Assembly (NCBI GenBank): GCA_036936605.1 | Contig: JAUPFV010000002.1 | Coordinates: forward strand, 196,935,273 to 196,999,272 | Direction of reading: 5' to 3' | Origin: Limnanthes douglasii subsp. nivea | Taxonomy: Eukaryota > Streptophyta > Magnoliopsida > Brassicales > Limnanthaceae | Length of the DNA stretch: 64,000 bases | Part shown: positions 36,577 through 48,784 of the stretch, in pieces | Layout of the letters: the number at the start of each line of letters is the position of its first letter | How positions within the stretch are numbered: the first letter of the stretch is position 1 | Notes under the pieces: generated by a model | What the model saw: only the letters and a program-made list of their open reading frames with translations | The model's database searches: none | What the model was told of the DNA's origin: nothing | Position numbers and translations under genes: made by a program

Positions 36577-37960
36577 TACTTCGTATTTCCTGTTTAGAGT
36601 GAGTAGAGGAATGGTTAGTTGTAAGTCTTATATATAGAAGATCATTCCATTATCGTCTACAGAAGCCGAGTATATGGGTGCTACAGAAGCCATGAAAAAA
36701 GTTATTTGGCCGAATGGATTTTTAAGTGAACTAATTGGTGTTGAGCAATATGTGGTTATATTATGTGATAATGCTAATGCCCTTCATTTGATGAAAAATA
36801 TTAAGTTCTATGAGCAAACTAAATATATAGGCATTAAACTACACTTCATCCGAGACATGGAAGATAAGGAGCAAGTATATGGATATCAATGTTGGTCTGA
36901 GCCGGCCCAAACCGCCCCGAACCGATCTGACCTGGTCGGGTTTTGTCCGGTCCAAACTTATAATGGGTCGGGTACGAAAATAAAATTATGGCCTCTATGC
37001 GGATCGGGCCGGATATGGATTTTTAGTTTGTCCAACCTGATACGGCCCAAAAATATAAAGTATTTATATAAATATAAATAATAATAATAATAATAATAAT
37101 AATATAAAAAATTAATAATTACTGAAAAACATTGTTTCCAATAATATATAAATTTTGTAATTCCAATAATGACTAGTTAGCTTCTTCCACTAAATATTAT
37201 TTTCAATAATATATTTAATAATTAGATTCTTCCACTAAACTTAATCAATTTTTTTTATAATTTTATATTTACTAATTTATTTTAATATAATTTTATCAAT
37301 ATTTTTTATTGTTTAATCTAGCATTATGATATGCATTAAGTTTGTCACAAAAAATGCTACATTTAATATCGACATTTCAAAATTTTCTTGATGATTTTTA
37401 CAATGAATATGAAAATGAAAACATTGTGATAAATGGTGGCGATGATTGATGATACTATTCGAAATTAGAAAAAGTTTCAAAAATATTTATGTTTATTTTA
37501 ATATTTTATTTCATATTATTTAAGACATATTTTAGATTGCCTGTTTTATAAAGATTTATATTTTGGTTTATATAAGTAACATTAATGGTTTATTTAAGTA
37601 TATTTAATTTAGTTTAAAAGGTTTCCATCTTCATTTTTGTATAAAATTAAAAAATAAAATTGCTAACAAAAAATCTAAATAGCAAAATTATTTTTTGCGG
37701 GTCGGGCTCAGGCTGACCCGTGAACACGTGCGGGTCCGGCTTGGGATAAAAAATATTAAATCTACAGTGGGTCAGGCCGGGTTAGGGTTCAATTAAAAAA
37801 ATGCAGGCTCAAGCGGGTAAGCCTGAACCTGATCCGAACCTGGCTCATTGTGATCCGTAAGTAGAGGTGGCTACGATTGCTTGCGAAGAAAATCCTTCCA
37901 GATGTTTTGACTAAGGTATTGCAGATTGCAAAGCTCGCGAATTGCATGAGACTTGTGCAA
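36577..37960 (+). pseudogene. Ty1/copia RNase H remnant, right part (resumes after the nested Tat element)
   Basis: After the Tat element and its ACGTT duplication, copia RNase H continues: STEAEYMGATEAMKKVIWPNGFL, ILCDNANALHLMKNIKFYE and LHFIRDMEDKEQV. A GC-rich insertion (36878-37858) splits it, and the end of the protein resumes at about 37867 as VATIACEENPS then DVLTKVLQIAKLANCMRL. The part before the Tat element ends in DYAGCFDT, so the fragments together span one copia RNase H domain. Frameshifts are present. Confidence 0.8.
36878..37858. mobile_element. Non-autonomous TIR element with GC-rich arms and AT-rich core
   Basis: This ~980-bp block interrupts copia RNase H. Its ends are imperfect inverted repeats (ATGGATATCAATG at the left; the right reads back as ACGGATCACAATG). 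AAGTA flanks both sides. Near the ends are GC-rich stretches full of GGCCC/GGGCC/CCGACCC-type words, while the middle is almost pure AT and includes (ATA)n at 37076-37103. GC-rich subterminal words with an AT core are typical of hAT-like elements, but an 8-bp duplication is not clear, so the superfamily is open. Confidence 0.6.
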
Positions 37961-38046
37961 GTATGAGATGCGGGTAAGCCGATCTCTAAAAAGTAAAGCA
38001 TTGGACGCAACAGATACATGAGTTATTATAAGCCTAAGTGAAGAAT

Positions 38047-38520
38047 TGTTAAATGGGACTAAAAGCAAATCGAAGTAAAATCTTCTATTGAAATCAATTA
38101 TCTATATTAATTGGATCTTCTATATTAATTATATATACTATCTTTTATGTTTCTATAGAGTGGAACATTGGGTGCAAGGCCTTAGTAGAGAATTGTTAAA
38201 TGTATGATAGAAGTAACTCGAAGCAAAATCTTTTATTTAAACGTGTCTTTTATATTAGTTAAGTCTTTAATATTAATTGTGTCTACTATTGTTTTGTCCT
38301 TCTATATTAATTATATTTCGTATTAATTGAGTATTAAATACTAATTAGATTGCATATTAATTGGATCTTCTATATTATTTTGTTTTACTATTAAAGTCTT
38401 TTATATTAATTGTGTCTACTATTTTTAATCTTCTATATTAATTGGGTTTACTATTTTTAGTGTTCCTATATTAATTAGATTTCTATATTAATTAATTTTT
38501 TTATGAGGTTTCTTAATTAA
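38047..38520 (+). repeat. Copia 3' LTR-like sequence with repeated TCTATATTAATT
   Basis: TGTTAAATG occurs at 38047 and again at 38194, each after GAGAATTGT-like or GAAGAATTGT sequence just downstream of the copia coding end, where the 3' LTR should start. From there the phrase TCTATATTAATT or TTATATTAATT recurs about a dozen times to about 38490. The second TGTTAAATG suggests an internal duplication of the LTR start. The LTR end was not found. Confidence 0.5.
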
Positions 38521-39030
38521 TGTATTATGAGTTATCACAATTGTTCAATAAATAGAATAAACTATTACTATGCAATTTGTGAGGAAATTCATGAGCAACA
38601 TATTTTCAAAAAGCGATAAATAACTTTAGTTTTTAAAGATAAATAAGGCAAAAGATAAACATCAAAGATATGTTTTTTGAATCACGTCATCTTTTGTTAA
38701 AAAGAATGATTGAGTACTTTGTGTTTGAGAGTCTTTTTGTAACCTACGTATAGTATACGTTTCTCGTAGATATAAGATTATTTATACAATATGTACCGCG
38801 TTGAAAATTCCTTGTATATTTAGTTTTATTTACATTTTTTATTTGCTTCTTGTCTTGAACATGGTTAATTGTTTTCTCTCAAGGCTTATTAGTCGATACA
38901 TTGGTTTTTACCTCATCCGAACTATGGTTTTACCCAAGAAAATAGATAACATGGATCCTCATATTTAATCTTTTAATCAAGATCTTTAATTGCAATGGTA
39001 ATATGGACTAAGTTTTATTAGAAGTCTAGT
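38521..39030. other. AT-rich, no gene recognised
   Basis: This may be the continuation of the copia LTR. No coding pattern is visible. Confidence 0.4.
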
Positions 39031-39039
39031 CATATTCAT

Positions 39040-41030
39040 AATAGATGTGTCATAGTTTTTCTTGAAAAGGATATTCACAAATCTACTTGTTTCGACCATA
39101 ATTTGTTTTACCTAGACACTAAAAATTTCAGTGATCATGATTATTGCATCCTCATTGAGTCCTATTATCCCTCGCAAGTCGTCATCGTCGAAGCTAATAT
39201 GAGAGAAAACACTATAGTAAACATGAACCAATATTTTAAGTTTTGGATTTCAAGTTCAACGATGTGATATTTTCTAGAAAAAATAGTAATTCATACGAGG
39301 GTATCATCTCCAAAGGTTATCTTACTACATGCATGTGTGGATCGAGATCCAATTTTTTTTTGTATTTTTGCACCCATAAAGAACTGCACTTCAGGTGTTG
39401 CTTAGAGAGGATCGGCCTTGAGCGTTGATGGCTGAGTTATTGGATTTTGTTTGGAAGTAGGAAGGGATCGATCCTTGATGAATTAGAGAAGTTTACCATA
39501 ATAAATGAGTTTTTGTATCTCTTCCTTTAGAGCCTTGTATTCTAATTTATGATGACCCAATATCGTTATGGTACTTAAAAAATTGTTTGATTCTCTAGAG
39601 ATCTATAACTTCTCCGATTTTCAAAAACTTATCACATCTTTAGCTCACTCATATTGTGAATATGCCTTCATTGAGCTTTGTGCACTAGGTATTAAAATCT
39701 TTGTGCTGTTGAAAATTTTGACCTCTTGTAGGTCTTCAGTTTTCGGTTTAGAAAAATATATTATTGTAAGAAGGTCATCGTTGCGATGGTTTGGTAACAT
39801 GTTTACCTATCTGTAGTAGACAAACAAGGAGACACTCAATTTACACGTAGACTGGTACAAAAATTTTGCATTCAACCTTCTCGGAATCACATGCATGGTT
39901 TCTTCAACCTTGATAGTTGCTCTACCAAGCCTAAAATTTGTTCGGAGATCGGAACCTTACACTTCATAATGTCTTCAACCAAGAGGTTAGGGAGGATTTT
40001 TAGCCTATATAAAACACACACTACCAGATTTTTGAAGCTTTTTAGGTTGGTATTTGTTTTAACAAACTGTTTGGTATAATCGCGCATTCTCTTATAGCCT
40101 TTTACTTGTAATGGATGACATAATCTACTTCTCTTCGAATTACCTTACTTTATATAAACTGGTATGGAAATGACGTCTAGAGAACTTTAAAAGTATAGAT
40201 CAAGCCCGAACGCAACTAGTTGAACCATTTTGAAGTGCTACCTTATAAGTTTATTGAGAAATCTCCGTTAATGAGCCCACCGTTATCACCAAATCCCAGT
40301 ATCTTGTTTTGAAACTGTTTTATGTGATGCTCAGAGTTTTTAATCCTGTCGTACTTGACCATATTATATGATTGAATTTGAAGGTTATATCTCCTAAAAT
40401 TATTTATAGTGTTAGTGGGGATGCACCGATACTTTATCACGTATCGTGCTCCTTTCATTCAAAATATTTGTGGATCAACATATCTTGAATATGAAGTTTT
40501 ATCGAGGAGATCCGCTCTTGGTTTTTCCAAGGCCATTGTGGGCCTAAATGAGGTGTCCTAAAATGGAACGAAGGGTTATGAGAGAATGTTGGATAACCCA
40601 ACTGACCCTTCGCTACCCCTTTATTGAGCTTGTCTCGGGAGAAATCATCGTTATTGCAATGATGAATAAGAGTTTGACTTGTTGAACGAGAATGGCAGCA
40701 CTTGCGCTAACTGCACTATTATCAATCTTTTTTCAGACCATCCCTATAATGTATATCTCTTAAAACCTTTTTCCTAAATATTTTAGGCGTTCTTTCTATG
40801 GAGACCGATCAGTTGTAGGGTGATACTGTTGAACTGAGACAGTTGAAGCATCAACGTCTTTGTTAGAGTCATCATAACGATGGATTACTAAGCGTGATCC
40901 ATGTCGTCTTACCTTTCTAGCAACATATGAGGCCACCATATGTTCTTTCAAGACGGTCACGGTATGTTTGATATCGAAGAGTTCCTTTGTGTAGTTTTGT
41001 TGCATATTATCCATTATCTATAACTAGATT
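39040..41030 (-). pseudogene. Second, more decayed Tat-type gag/protease remnant
   Basis: On the minus strand, 40458-40243 (MKGARYVIKYRCIPTNTINNF..., HHIKQFQNKI) and 40087-39887 (MRDYTKQFVKTNTNLKSF, LPNLLVEDIMKCK) correspond to the two gag blocks at 35385-34412. Sequence near 39100-39200 (GACGACTTGCGAGGGATAAT on the minus strand) corresponds to the protease region near 33950-34010. No RT or integrase follows on the left, so this is a gag-side fragment of a related element. Confidence 0.65.
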
Positions 41031-42101
41031 CGCTTCTGCATCATAAGAGCGCGAGGCTAAAAATGGTTATATGGTTCAACATGATAAAACTGTAGGTTTA
41101 GCTTTATTCGAATATGGTAATAAAAGGTTATTATTTTTGTGTGGTTTTAAAGAGAACCATCTGGGTATGAATCGGTTCTTACTTGATGAGCCCGGATTTT
41201 GTCACCACTCTTTATGAGAACCGGACAGGGGCAATTCAGACATCATCCACTTAACCGGACAGGGACGATTCGGACAACCTCCACTTACTAAACTGTCCGA
41301 ACATAACTAAAGTATTAAAAACTTAATCACTTCATGACTAAGCTAATTACTTGCTTACTTAAAAGCTAGTGGGTCTTTAAACTCGACCCGAATCCATTAA
41401 ACACAACCCCAAATCCCATATGGCCCAAAAGATAAAGGTATAAATACCCAGCCATCTACATTAAATGAGGGTTAATGAAAATTAAATACAACCAGGCAGC
41501 TCAATTCTCCCTCAACATTCTATCCAAACATTAAATACCTTCAAAATACCACAAAACTTTAGACAAAATTACCCTCAAACAAAAATAAACCTCACCATTA
41601 CTAACTGGCTAATTAAATGGAGTAAAATTGTTCATCTAAAATGTACATGTATAAGTAGGGTTGTTATCAGTTTGATCCCATTCAGATTTAGATTTTTCAG
41701 AATCATACTGTTAAGTTATCGGTCTTACAGTCCATAATGGGTTCAAATTTCGACTCGTGCAAACACTAATAAAACTATCAAACTGCTCTCAAACACGGAT
41801 TTTATCGAACCGATCTAAAAAAAGTAACAGATTTGATAGTTCAATAACCGCTACGTGATATAATAAAAAAGAGAATACAAATTTAACCTATTAAATTATA
41901 GACTAACACCGATTATATTTTATATAAAGTTTAGTTTTAATTTTAAATAAGGTTTTAAACCACCTTAACAGTTTTGAACCAATAATTTGATTGGGTTTAA
42001 ATTTTGATTGGACGTTCAATAATACATGATGGATCTTATCGTTTTTGTTTTGGACGGATTATTGGATTCGTCGTCTCGTTGAAAACCGTAAGTGGAAGTA
42101 A
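41031..42101. other. Probable LTR-derived and unclassified sequence
   Basis: Words such as GGACAGGGGCAATTC and GGACAGGGACGATTC (near 41222-41275) repeat, and TATAAATACCC at about 41440 resembles a TATA box. This could be the 5' LTR of the gag remnant to the left, but no second copy is visible. No gene was found. Confidence 0.35.
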
Positions 42102-42110
42102 TAGTTTTTA

Positions 42111-43177
42111 GGGAAATGTCACACTAAGTACCTTCTCACCAAACTTATTATTATCAAGTACCCCAACTATTTTCTATGCTTACTAAACACTCATCTTACC
42201 AAACTAATTCTTTTTCAATACCCCGTTTTTATTTTATTCCTGAACTACCCTCAAAATTTGGCTCAGTCTATTTTCCAACCAAAATTCAAATTTTGAATTT
42301 TTAATAGTACAACCTACCATGCTATTTTAAATTATATTAAAAATGGTCATAAACCTATACCTTCTCACCAAACCAGTTAGAATACCTCCTTGTCGAAACC
42401 ATTTATAAGTAATATTTTATATATTGTTGTTTTGCTTGTTGAAGGTCTTTGTAAAGCTTGGTTTTATCACCGAGTTTAAGGTGTTTTCTAAGCTAAGTTT
42501 TGATTTTTTTTCACGACGACTTGAAGTTGTTTTGTGAGCTTGTTGTCCATAAGCTGGGTTTTGTAAGTTTTTTTTGCTCGACGAGTGAAAGCTTTTTTGT
42601 AACCTGGGTCTTTTAAGCTGGGTTTTGTAAGTTTTTTTAAAGTTTCGAAATTTATTCTGTGTATATTAAATTTTCGAAATTTATTTATGTATTAAAACTT
42701 CTGATTACCTTAACAAGTTTTGTATTCAGCTTATTCTGTGTCATATAAGTTCCGGCGATAGTGAATGTGTTTTATTCCAAGTCTATACCTTGCTTATACT
42801 GTCATGGCGTTAATGGGGAAGCATGTTTTTAAGGTGCAGACGATGCGAGTGTGATACCTTGCTTTAGATAACCATTCTGTACATGACTCGCGTTAAAATC
42901 ATGTTTTACATTACCAATTAACCATGAAGCGAGGTATTCGAGTATTATGTCACTGCCTGAATCATCTCGCGTGCACGCGAAGCTTGTCTTCTTTTAATGT
43001 TTTATATGACGTGAGTTACGTTTAACTGTTACGCTTAGGCAGTACATACGATTTACCTGCTATTATGAATCACGTGATTCACTGCTACATAAATTTGTAC
43101 GTCTCGCACGATTCGTACTGTGATTTCAAACATCTCACTCACCTAGTCTAATTTTGTTTATCATTGCAGTGGACTAG
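42111..43177 (+). promoter_or_regulatory. 5' non-coding region of the MULE
   Basis: This is terminal repeat followed by about 1 kb without a gene. It contains two copies of AAGCTGGGTTTTGTAAGTTTTTTT near 42551-42640. From about 42840 it has a cluster of CG-centred words (GACTCGCGTTAAA, ATCTCGCGTGCACGCGAAG, AATCACGTGATTCAC). The transposase promoter should lie here. Confidence 0.45.
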
Positions 43178-45678
43178 ATGTTTAAGTCAAAAGTGTGTAT
43201 TTTCAAATATTCCAAGCAGACCTCAATCGTTCATTTGAACGAGTTTGAAAACTTTGAGACTCTTCAACACTATATTGAAGGTAGATGAGATGATCTGGTT
43301 AGGGGTTGCTACACTATTACCTAATCTTGTGGTGATCAAAAGTACTGTTTGTTTAATAACGAGACTGATTTCATGGGTTTAGTTGTTTATCTTGATGTGG
43401 AGCGTCTGAAAAGCGTTAGCTTCTTTATAGAACAACGAGTAGTTGAAAAAAATGCGGATGACATTCGTATACAGCCTACCATAGGCTTTGTAGAACCCTG
43501 TGATGATCAACTACTAAGTGGGGGGAGTAGTAATGGTTTACTCAGTTCGCAACATAAAAAAGACATCTTGCTACTAGCGGTTGGTTGATGCTATCACAGG
43601 GGTTGGTCAGACATTTGCTGATAGTACCTCAGGTCTAAGGTTATCGTTATGCCGATATGCTTTAGAGCTTGGTTTTGCTTTCAAGTATATGCATAATATG
43701 TCTACTGAGATCACTGCTTACTGTGTCAACAAAGATTTAGGTGGTTGTAAATGGTGACTGTATGCATTAATATATTCTAGCACTGGTTTAATGATGATCA
43801 AGCGATTTGTCTAAGCCCATACATGTAGCCCGGTATTTCCCAAGAAAAAAATTATGCATTTGACGTCTGATTTGAATCCGAATGAAATACACGAATCAAT
43901 TAGGACATGTCATTCTTTAACAGAAAAAACTATTCAATATTCTATCAGACAAGACTATGGTTTAGACATTTCCTACCGTCTCTCGTGGAATGCTTTAGAA
44001 AAGGCGATGAGAGAATTTTTCTGGAGATAGTAATACTTCGTTTGGCTTGCTGAATGCTTACTTTAGAAGATTAAAAAGTCAAGATATTACTACTGATTGC
44101 CATTTGGAGGTTGGTTTTGGGAATGTCTTCAGGAGGTGCTTTGTGTCATTTGGATCATGCATTCAAGGCTTTCACTCATGTTGATCATTTTTGTATGTGG
44201 ACAGTACCTATTTAAACGGCAAGCATGGTGGTGTATTGTTGTCTGCAGTGGTAAATGATGGCAATAACGGTGAGTTTTAAACCTTCCTTTCATTTTAACG
44301 TTTTTCGGTAAAGGTAACAAATGATGCGATGTACGATGACATACGCATGCGATTTCCACCGATTAAGTACATCACTATCATACCCACACGATTCTTACAC
44401 ACTCTATTACGCGAGATGTTAATTACCAGACGCATAGAAATCGCGAGATGTTGCTTTGTTCATAGCTTATCTTCGCGCGATGTTGCTTCTGTTATAGCTA
44501 GCAATCGCGTGATATGTAATGAAAACGTTAGCAATCGCGGCTTGATGGATGTATGTAGCCTTATACACAGACCTATCACCCAATTATATTTTGAACTACT
44601 CATTTGGACTTCCATAACCTATTTGCATATTGTAGGTATTTTTTCCTGTTGCTTTTGGTATTTTCGGTCGTGAAGATTCCGATAAATGGCTGTGATTTAT
44701 GGAACGTCTTAAACCTTATTTGTTAAACCTTCAAATCACTTTTATTTCTAACAGATACTCTGGTATTATTAATGTTGTTTCTGTTGTTTATCCAAATTGC
44801 TTTCATGCTTACTGTATATATCATCTCCTTAATAATTTGAGGACCGCTCTTAATTGCACTAACCGAGAGTTTAAAAAGAAGACGTTTAAGCAATTTAAAA
44901 GTTGTGCTTATGCTCCTACAGTTGAACTTTTTAATCAGAGACTCTCCAATTTTTTAAGTAGAGGTGGTAAAAATATTAAGAAATTCGTCGAGTATTTACC
45001 TCCCGAAAGGTACGCCCAACTATTCGTCATTGGGAAATGTTATGGGGCAATGGCATCATCTGTTGCCGAATCCTTTAACAATCAGATTAAAAAGATTTGA
45101 AATCTACCAATTATTGAAATGTAGACAAGACTAGAGTGATGCTAATGACTCCGATTTCTAGACGTTATTCGGAGGGGCTCAGCTGGAACAGTTATATATT
45201 CCCCGAATATGACAAGAAGTTAAAGGAGAATGTTCTAATCGGTCGAACGTGGGTAGTATCTAAGTCTTCTGCAAGTTCATTTGAATTTTATTATGAACCA
45301 GTTATGGTTGTCAACATACTTGATTTTAAGTGTTCATGTGGTTAATGGCAGCAAGGGTGTTTTCCATGTCCGCACTCATTGGTTGCAATAACATCGGTTA
45401 ACAAAGATCCTATGACGTTGATAGAACCATTCTACATTGTTGGTAATTATAGGTCCACTTATTCGTTTAACATATATGCAATAACCGGCTTTGGTGAAAG
45501 TTCATTCTCTAACGAATATGAAGAACCTGTTGTTCTACCTCCTAACGTTAAAAGGCGAGCTGAAAGGCCAAGGAAAAAGAGGATTCCATCTAGAGGAGAA
45601 GTATCATCGAGCCACTTGCGTTGTGGCTGTTGTTTTAAATTTGGACACAACCGAAGGACATGTGATATCACATTATGA
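43178..45678 (+). pseudogene. MULE transposase, decayed
   Basis: An N-terminal domain (VCIFKYSKQTSIVHL ... FNNETDFMGLVVYLDVERL) is followed by the MuDR-type zinc-binding start (VGQTFADSTSGLRLSLCRYALELGFAFKY). Next is the DDE core: YVDSTYLNGKHGGVLLSAVVNDGNN carries the first Asp. The second block reads TFISNRYSGIINVV, so the usual Asp in S-D-R is Asn. Then come PNCFHAYCIYHLLNNL and AESFNNQIKK. The C-terminal part has a SWIM zinc finger (FKCSCG ... CFPCPHS) and a CCHC knuckle (CGCCFKFGHNRRTC). An intron of about 364 bp (44271-44634, GTGAGT...TTGTAG) splits the core. In-frame stops occur after IEGR, KW, WL and CG. This copy cannot make an active enzyme. Confidence 0.85.
44271..44634 (+). other. 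Transposase intron rich in CGCGA motifs
   Basis: The interval interrupts the DDE core between DGNN and IFFPVAFGIF and has GTGAGT and TTGTAG borders. It holds ACGCGAGATG, ATCGCGAGATG, CGCGCGATG, ATCGCGTGAT and ATCGCGGC within about 130 bp. The short plus-strand frame across it is intron read-through. Confidence 0.7.
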
Positions 45679-45809
45679 GCTTGCCTTGCTAACTTTTTTT
45701 GTTTCATCTGTTTTATTCAGTATGTATTAACGTGATTCCCTTTGTTCTGTATCTTTCTTACTTATTGACATTATTTTTAGTTGATACCCTCCAGTTGTTT
45801 GATTATTAT

Positions 45810-46315
45810 TTTTCACACACGCGAGTTATATTGATTTATAAGATTACACGCGATTGCCAACACGCGAGTTATATTGAGTTATAAGATTACACGCGATTGC
45901 CAACACGCGATTTCCAGTTTATGTCCTCCACACCGACGCGATTGTGTTTAATAATCACGTATTATGTTAAATAAATATAACACAGCTTAGATTTAACTTA
46001 TGTATATTATAGTCGCGCGATTTATGTCTAATCTCTAATGTGAGCCACCATATTTTAATATAGATGCGTCTCTTATATAGAGAACACGTGATTTACATAA
46101 GGTGGTTGTGGAGAACCTATGTGCGTTGATTATTTTCCATATCGGCAACTATATAGAAGACGCGATTCATATACAATACCCACACCAAAGATAACACGAT
46201 TTACATAGAAAACGATTAGAAAGTCATAACGATTTTTTATGTCCATTTCAACGCGATTGCTACCATCTCATTTACAAGCATTACCAGAATTGACGCGATT
46301 GGTGAGATTGGAACA
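45810..46315 (+). repeat. CGCGA motif array 1
   Basis: About ten CGCGA words lie here, mostly as ACGCGATTGC or ACGCGAGTTATATTG, plus near-matches such as CACGTGATTTAC, AACACGATTTAC and AAAACGATTA that look like decayed copies. One 39-bp block around ACACGCGATTGCCAACACGC is tandemly repeated near 45835-45915. Nearly all copies are in the same orientation. It lies between the transposase end and the minus-strand acidic ORF and has no coding function. Confidence 0.75.
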
Positions 46316-46528
46316 TAAATCGAATACAAATTAGACATATCAAACCACTACAAATGGAACTAAGTAGATACCGATAAAAAAACATATTTAACAAACAAAA
46401 TACCTGAAATCACAATGGACCTACGGTTGTCCAGATTGTAAACCCTAATAAAAAAACCAATACATATTATAGGGTTCACCAATTTGAATACCAAAAAACG
46501 AAAACACAAACAAACAACCACATACTGA

Positions 46529-46963
46529 TTAATTATCAGAAGAGTTATCCTCCTCTTCACCTTCCTCTTCATCCTTAGACTCTGATTCCCACTCTTCCTC
46601 AAACTCTTCCTCGTCCTCATCTTTATCGTCGTCACTTTCCATCCCCCAGTATTCATCGTCTGATGAATCCTTCGAAGACTTCCTAGGAGTCTACTTCCTC
46701 CTTATCGTCTTCCTCGTGTTCTTCATGGTCCTTCGGAGTTTTGGATACCAGTCGTAGTCTAACTCCTCCTCCCGCCACGACAAAGAGTATTTTGAGTCAT
46801 AGTCATCATCAAGTGAAAGCGAGGATGAAATAGCATCTTTCGATTCGTCGGATGAGTACGCCGTTGGAGTGGAGTGCTTGTAGTCGGAGTGCCTTTTACT
46901 ATCATTAGAGTACCTACCATCAGAAGATGGGTAACCGTAGGACTGGAGTGATGAACCGCTCAT
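46529..46963 (-). pseudogene. Acidic, Ser-rich protein of the MULE (in-frame stop)
   Basis: The 145-codon minus-strand frame begins MSGSSLQSYGYPSSDGRYS and is Ser/Asp/Tyr-rich. After a TAG at codon 91 it continues in the same frame as an almost purely acidic tail (DDKDEDEEEFEEEWESE ... EGEEEDNSSDN) to a TAA. The continuous composition across the stop suggests a single ancestral protein. No known domain is recognised. It lies between the motif arrays and has a 50-70 bp AT-rich leader. It may be the counterpart of small accessory proteins of other MULEs; this is a guess. Confidence 0.6.
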
Positions 46964-47584
46964 TTTCTTGGCAGAAGTTTTGTTTAGAATACAAATAGAC
47001 TTTTGAATTTGAATAGGGTAGTGGATAACGATGCATGAGATACACTTATTTATATTTACAAACCTATCACTACTCTAGTTATCAATTAATGCACATGTAA
47101 TGAGTACTTTAGCTACCTATGTCGAATCATGCATTAAATTACCCTACAAACCCAATGCCAATTAATGAAAAGACAACCCATTGTCTTTTCACTAGGCAGT
47201 AATTATGACACGAGTTAAATACTTATCACAATAACCAACGCGTACTAGTAACTATTGGCATGATTGTTTTACTCTACCACCATATTTGATATCGATCATG
47301 ACTTATTCAATGACCTTTAATCATCACCTAACCATTTAGTGGTATGTCCATGCGATTCATTAATTTTAATTATATTTTTGGTAAAGTTTATTCTTTGAAG
47401 GTGGGGTTGAATTAGAAAAAGGTCTATAATTATATTTAATTACGTATTGGACACCTCACTCAATAATTCATCTTGGTTAAAAAATGTTTAATTGGGACAT
47501 ACCTAAACTAATGTACATAAGTTGTAAATGAGTCCTTTTATTTTTGAATTATTTTGAGCAAGCCATTTAGTTGAAACGATAAGA

Positions 47585-48115
47585 TAGAAGATGCGATTTG
47601 TATGAAAATCATATCTCATGTACGCCGCGAGTTAGGGGTAAAACAATTTTAACTTACTAAATAACTCCCTTAACCAATCACGTGATTCCGCCTTAATAAT
47701 GGCTATACACCATCGAGATTCTGCAAGCCATTCAATCAGTCTACCTTTTGCAGATTCGCGCAACTCACCAAACAACGCGATTGATGTGAAAATTATGTCT
47801 CATATACAACGCGAGTTACGGGTCCCACATTTATAGCTTAGTAGATAACTCATTTGACTGATCACGCGATACAGCCTTATTAGTGACTGCTCACGCGAGT
47901 TAGGGGTCACATATCGATTGTGATAGCGATTCACCAAACAGGATTCGTTTGAGAAACATTGATCATATACGCCACGAGTTAGGAGTCACAAATAATTCAC
48001 TTGTTAAATAACTCCTTTCTCACGACACGCGAGTTAGCATCAATAAAGGTTACACATGTAAAGTCTTACACTCATCATTTGAAAAAAAAAATACAATTAT
48101 TACCAAACGCGATCT
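47585..48115 (+). repeat. CGCGA motif array 2
   Basis: About seven CGCGA words (CGCGAGTTAGGGGT repeated, AACGCGATTGATG, CACGCGATACAG, AACGCGATCT) lie among near-matches (ATGCGATTTG, CACGTGATTCC, CACGAGTTAGG). The phrase CGAGTTAGGGGTCACA or CGAGTTAGGAGTCACA recurs. It is non-coding and lies between two minus-strand ORFs. Confidence 0.75.
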
Positions 48116-48241
48116 ACCAGAAACTAAATCACTGCCATTAGATCAAATTTAAAGACAACCATTTTTTAAGAATTAAAATTACATTATTAATTTCAAGAAT
48201 ATTCAAGACTGAAATCAACAACCAAGGTTCTCATCAACCGG

Positions 48242-48598
48242 TTAACAATTGGCAATCGCATTTTCTCTCTCAGCAATCGATTCCTTCAAGTACACAATCA
48301 TATCTCTTGATATCCAACCATTAAGTTCCTACTTCCATAAGTGTGTTGTTTCTTCGCGCAACGTGAGACAAAGATCAGACACACGTAGCAAGGGTTCGGA
48401 TTTTAGTTTATTGTACCTTGAAGCGACTTCTTCTCGGCTGCGAACATGGGGTGCGAAAAATCCAAGCCTCCCATAGTCAAAGTACATCTTGCATAACACT
48501 TCATCGAAAAAAGCATTTGTCGTTTCATCGGAAATTGTTGTCTTAACGTACTTCACCGCTTGAAGCAAGTGTTGATCTTCATCCACGCACCAACTCAT
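48242..48598 (-). pseudogene. Small unknown protein of the MULE (in-frame stop)
   Basis: The 119-codon frame starts MSWCVDEDQHLLQAVKYV. It continues FFDEVLCKMYFDYGRLGFF and REEVASRYNKLKSEPLLRVSD, stops at TAG (codon 90), and goes on in frame as ELNGWISRDMIVYLKESIAEREN to a TAA. The WCVDEDQHLLQAV and REEVASRYNKLK parts are vaguely like a Myb/trihelix-type helical DNA-binding fold (early Trp, then R-x-x-x-x-V-x-x-R-Y), but this is weak. Its position inside the MULE suggests an element-encoded accessory factor. Confidence 0.5.
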
Positions 48599-48784
48599 AC
48601 TGTTTTCCCATTTCTAATGTGTAAATTGTTTTCATTTAGAGTAAAAGTTGTAGTCTGGTGGTTTATATAAGGCGGAAAAGTAGGTGGCTAACATGGACGG
48701 GTAATAATTATTAGGTGTACGTTTTGGCGGGACAGTAGCAAAAAAATAGGCGAGAATTTAACTAAACAAATGTAGCCATACTTA

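Noticed and set aside
37076..37103. (ATA)n microsatellite
   Set aside because: It is real but is just part of the AT-rich core of the TIR element.
44329..44673. 114-codon plus-strand frame in the MULE
   Set aside because: It reads through the transposase intron between the DGNN and FPVAFGIF blocks.
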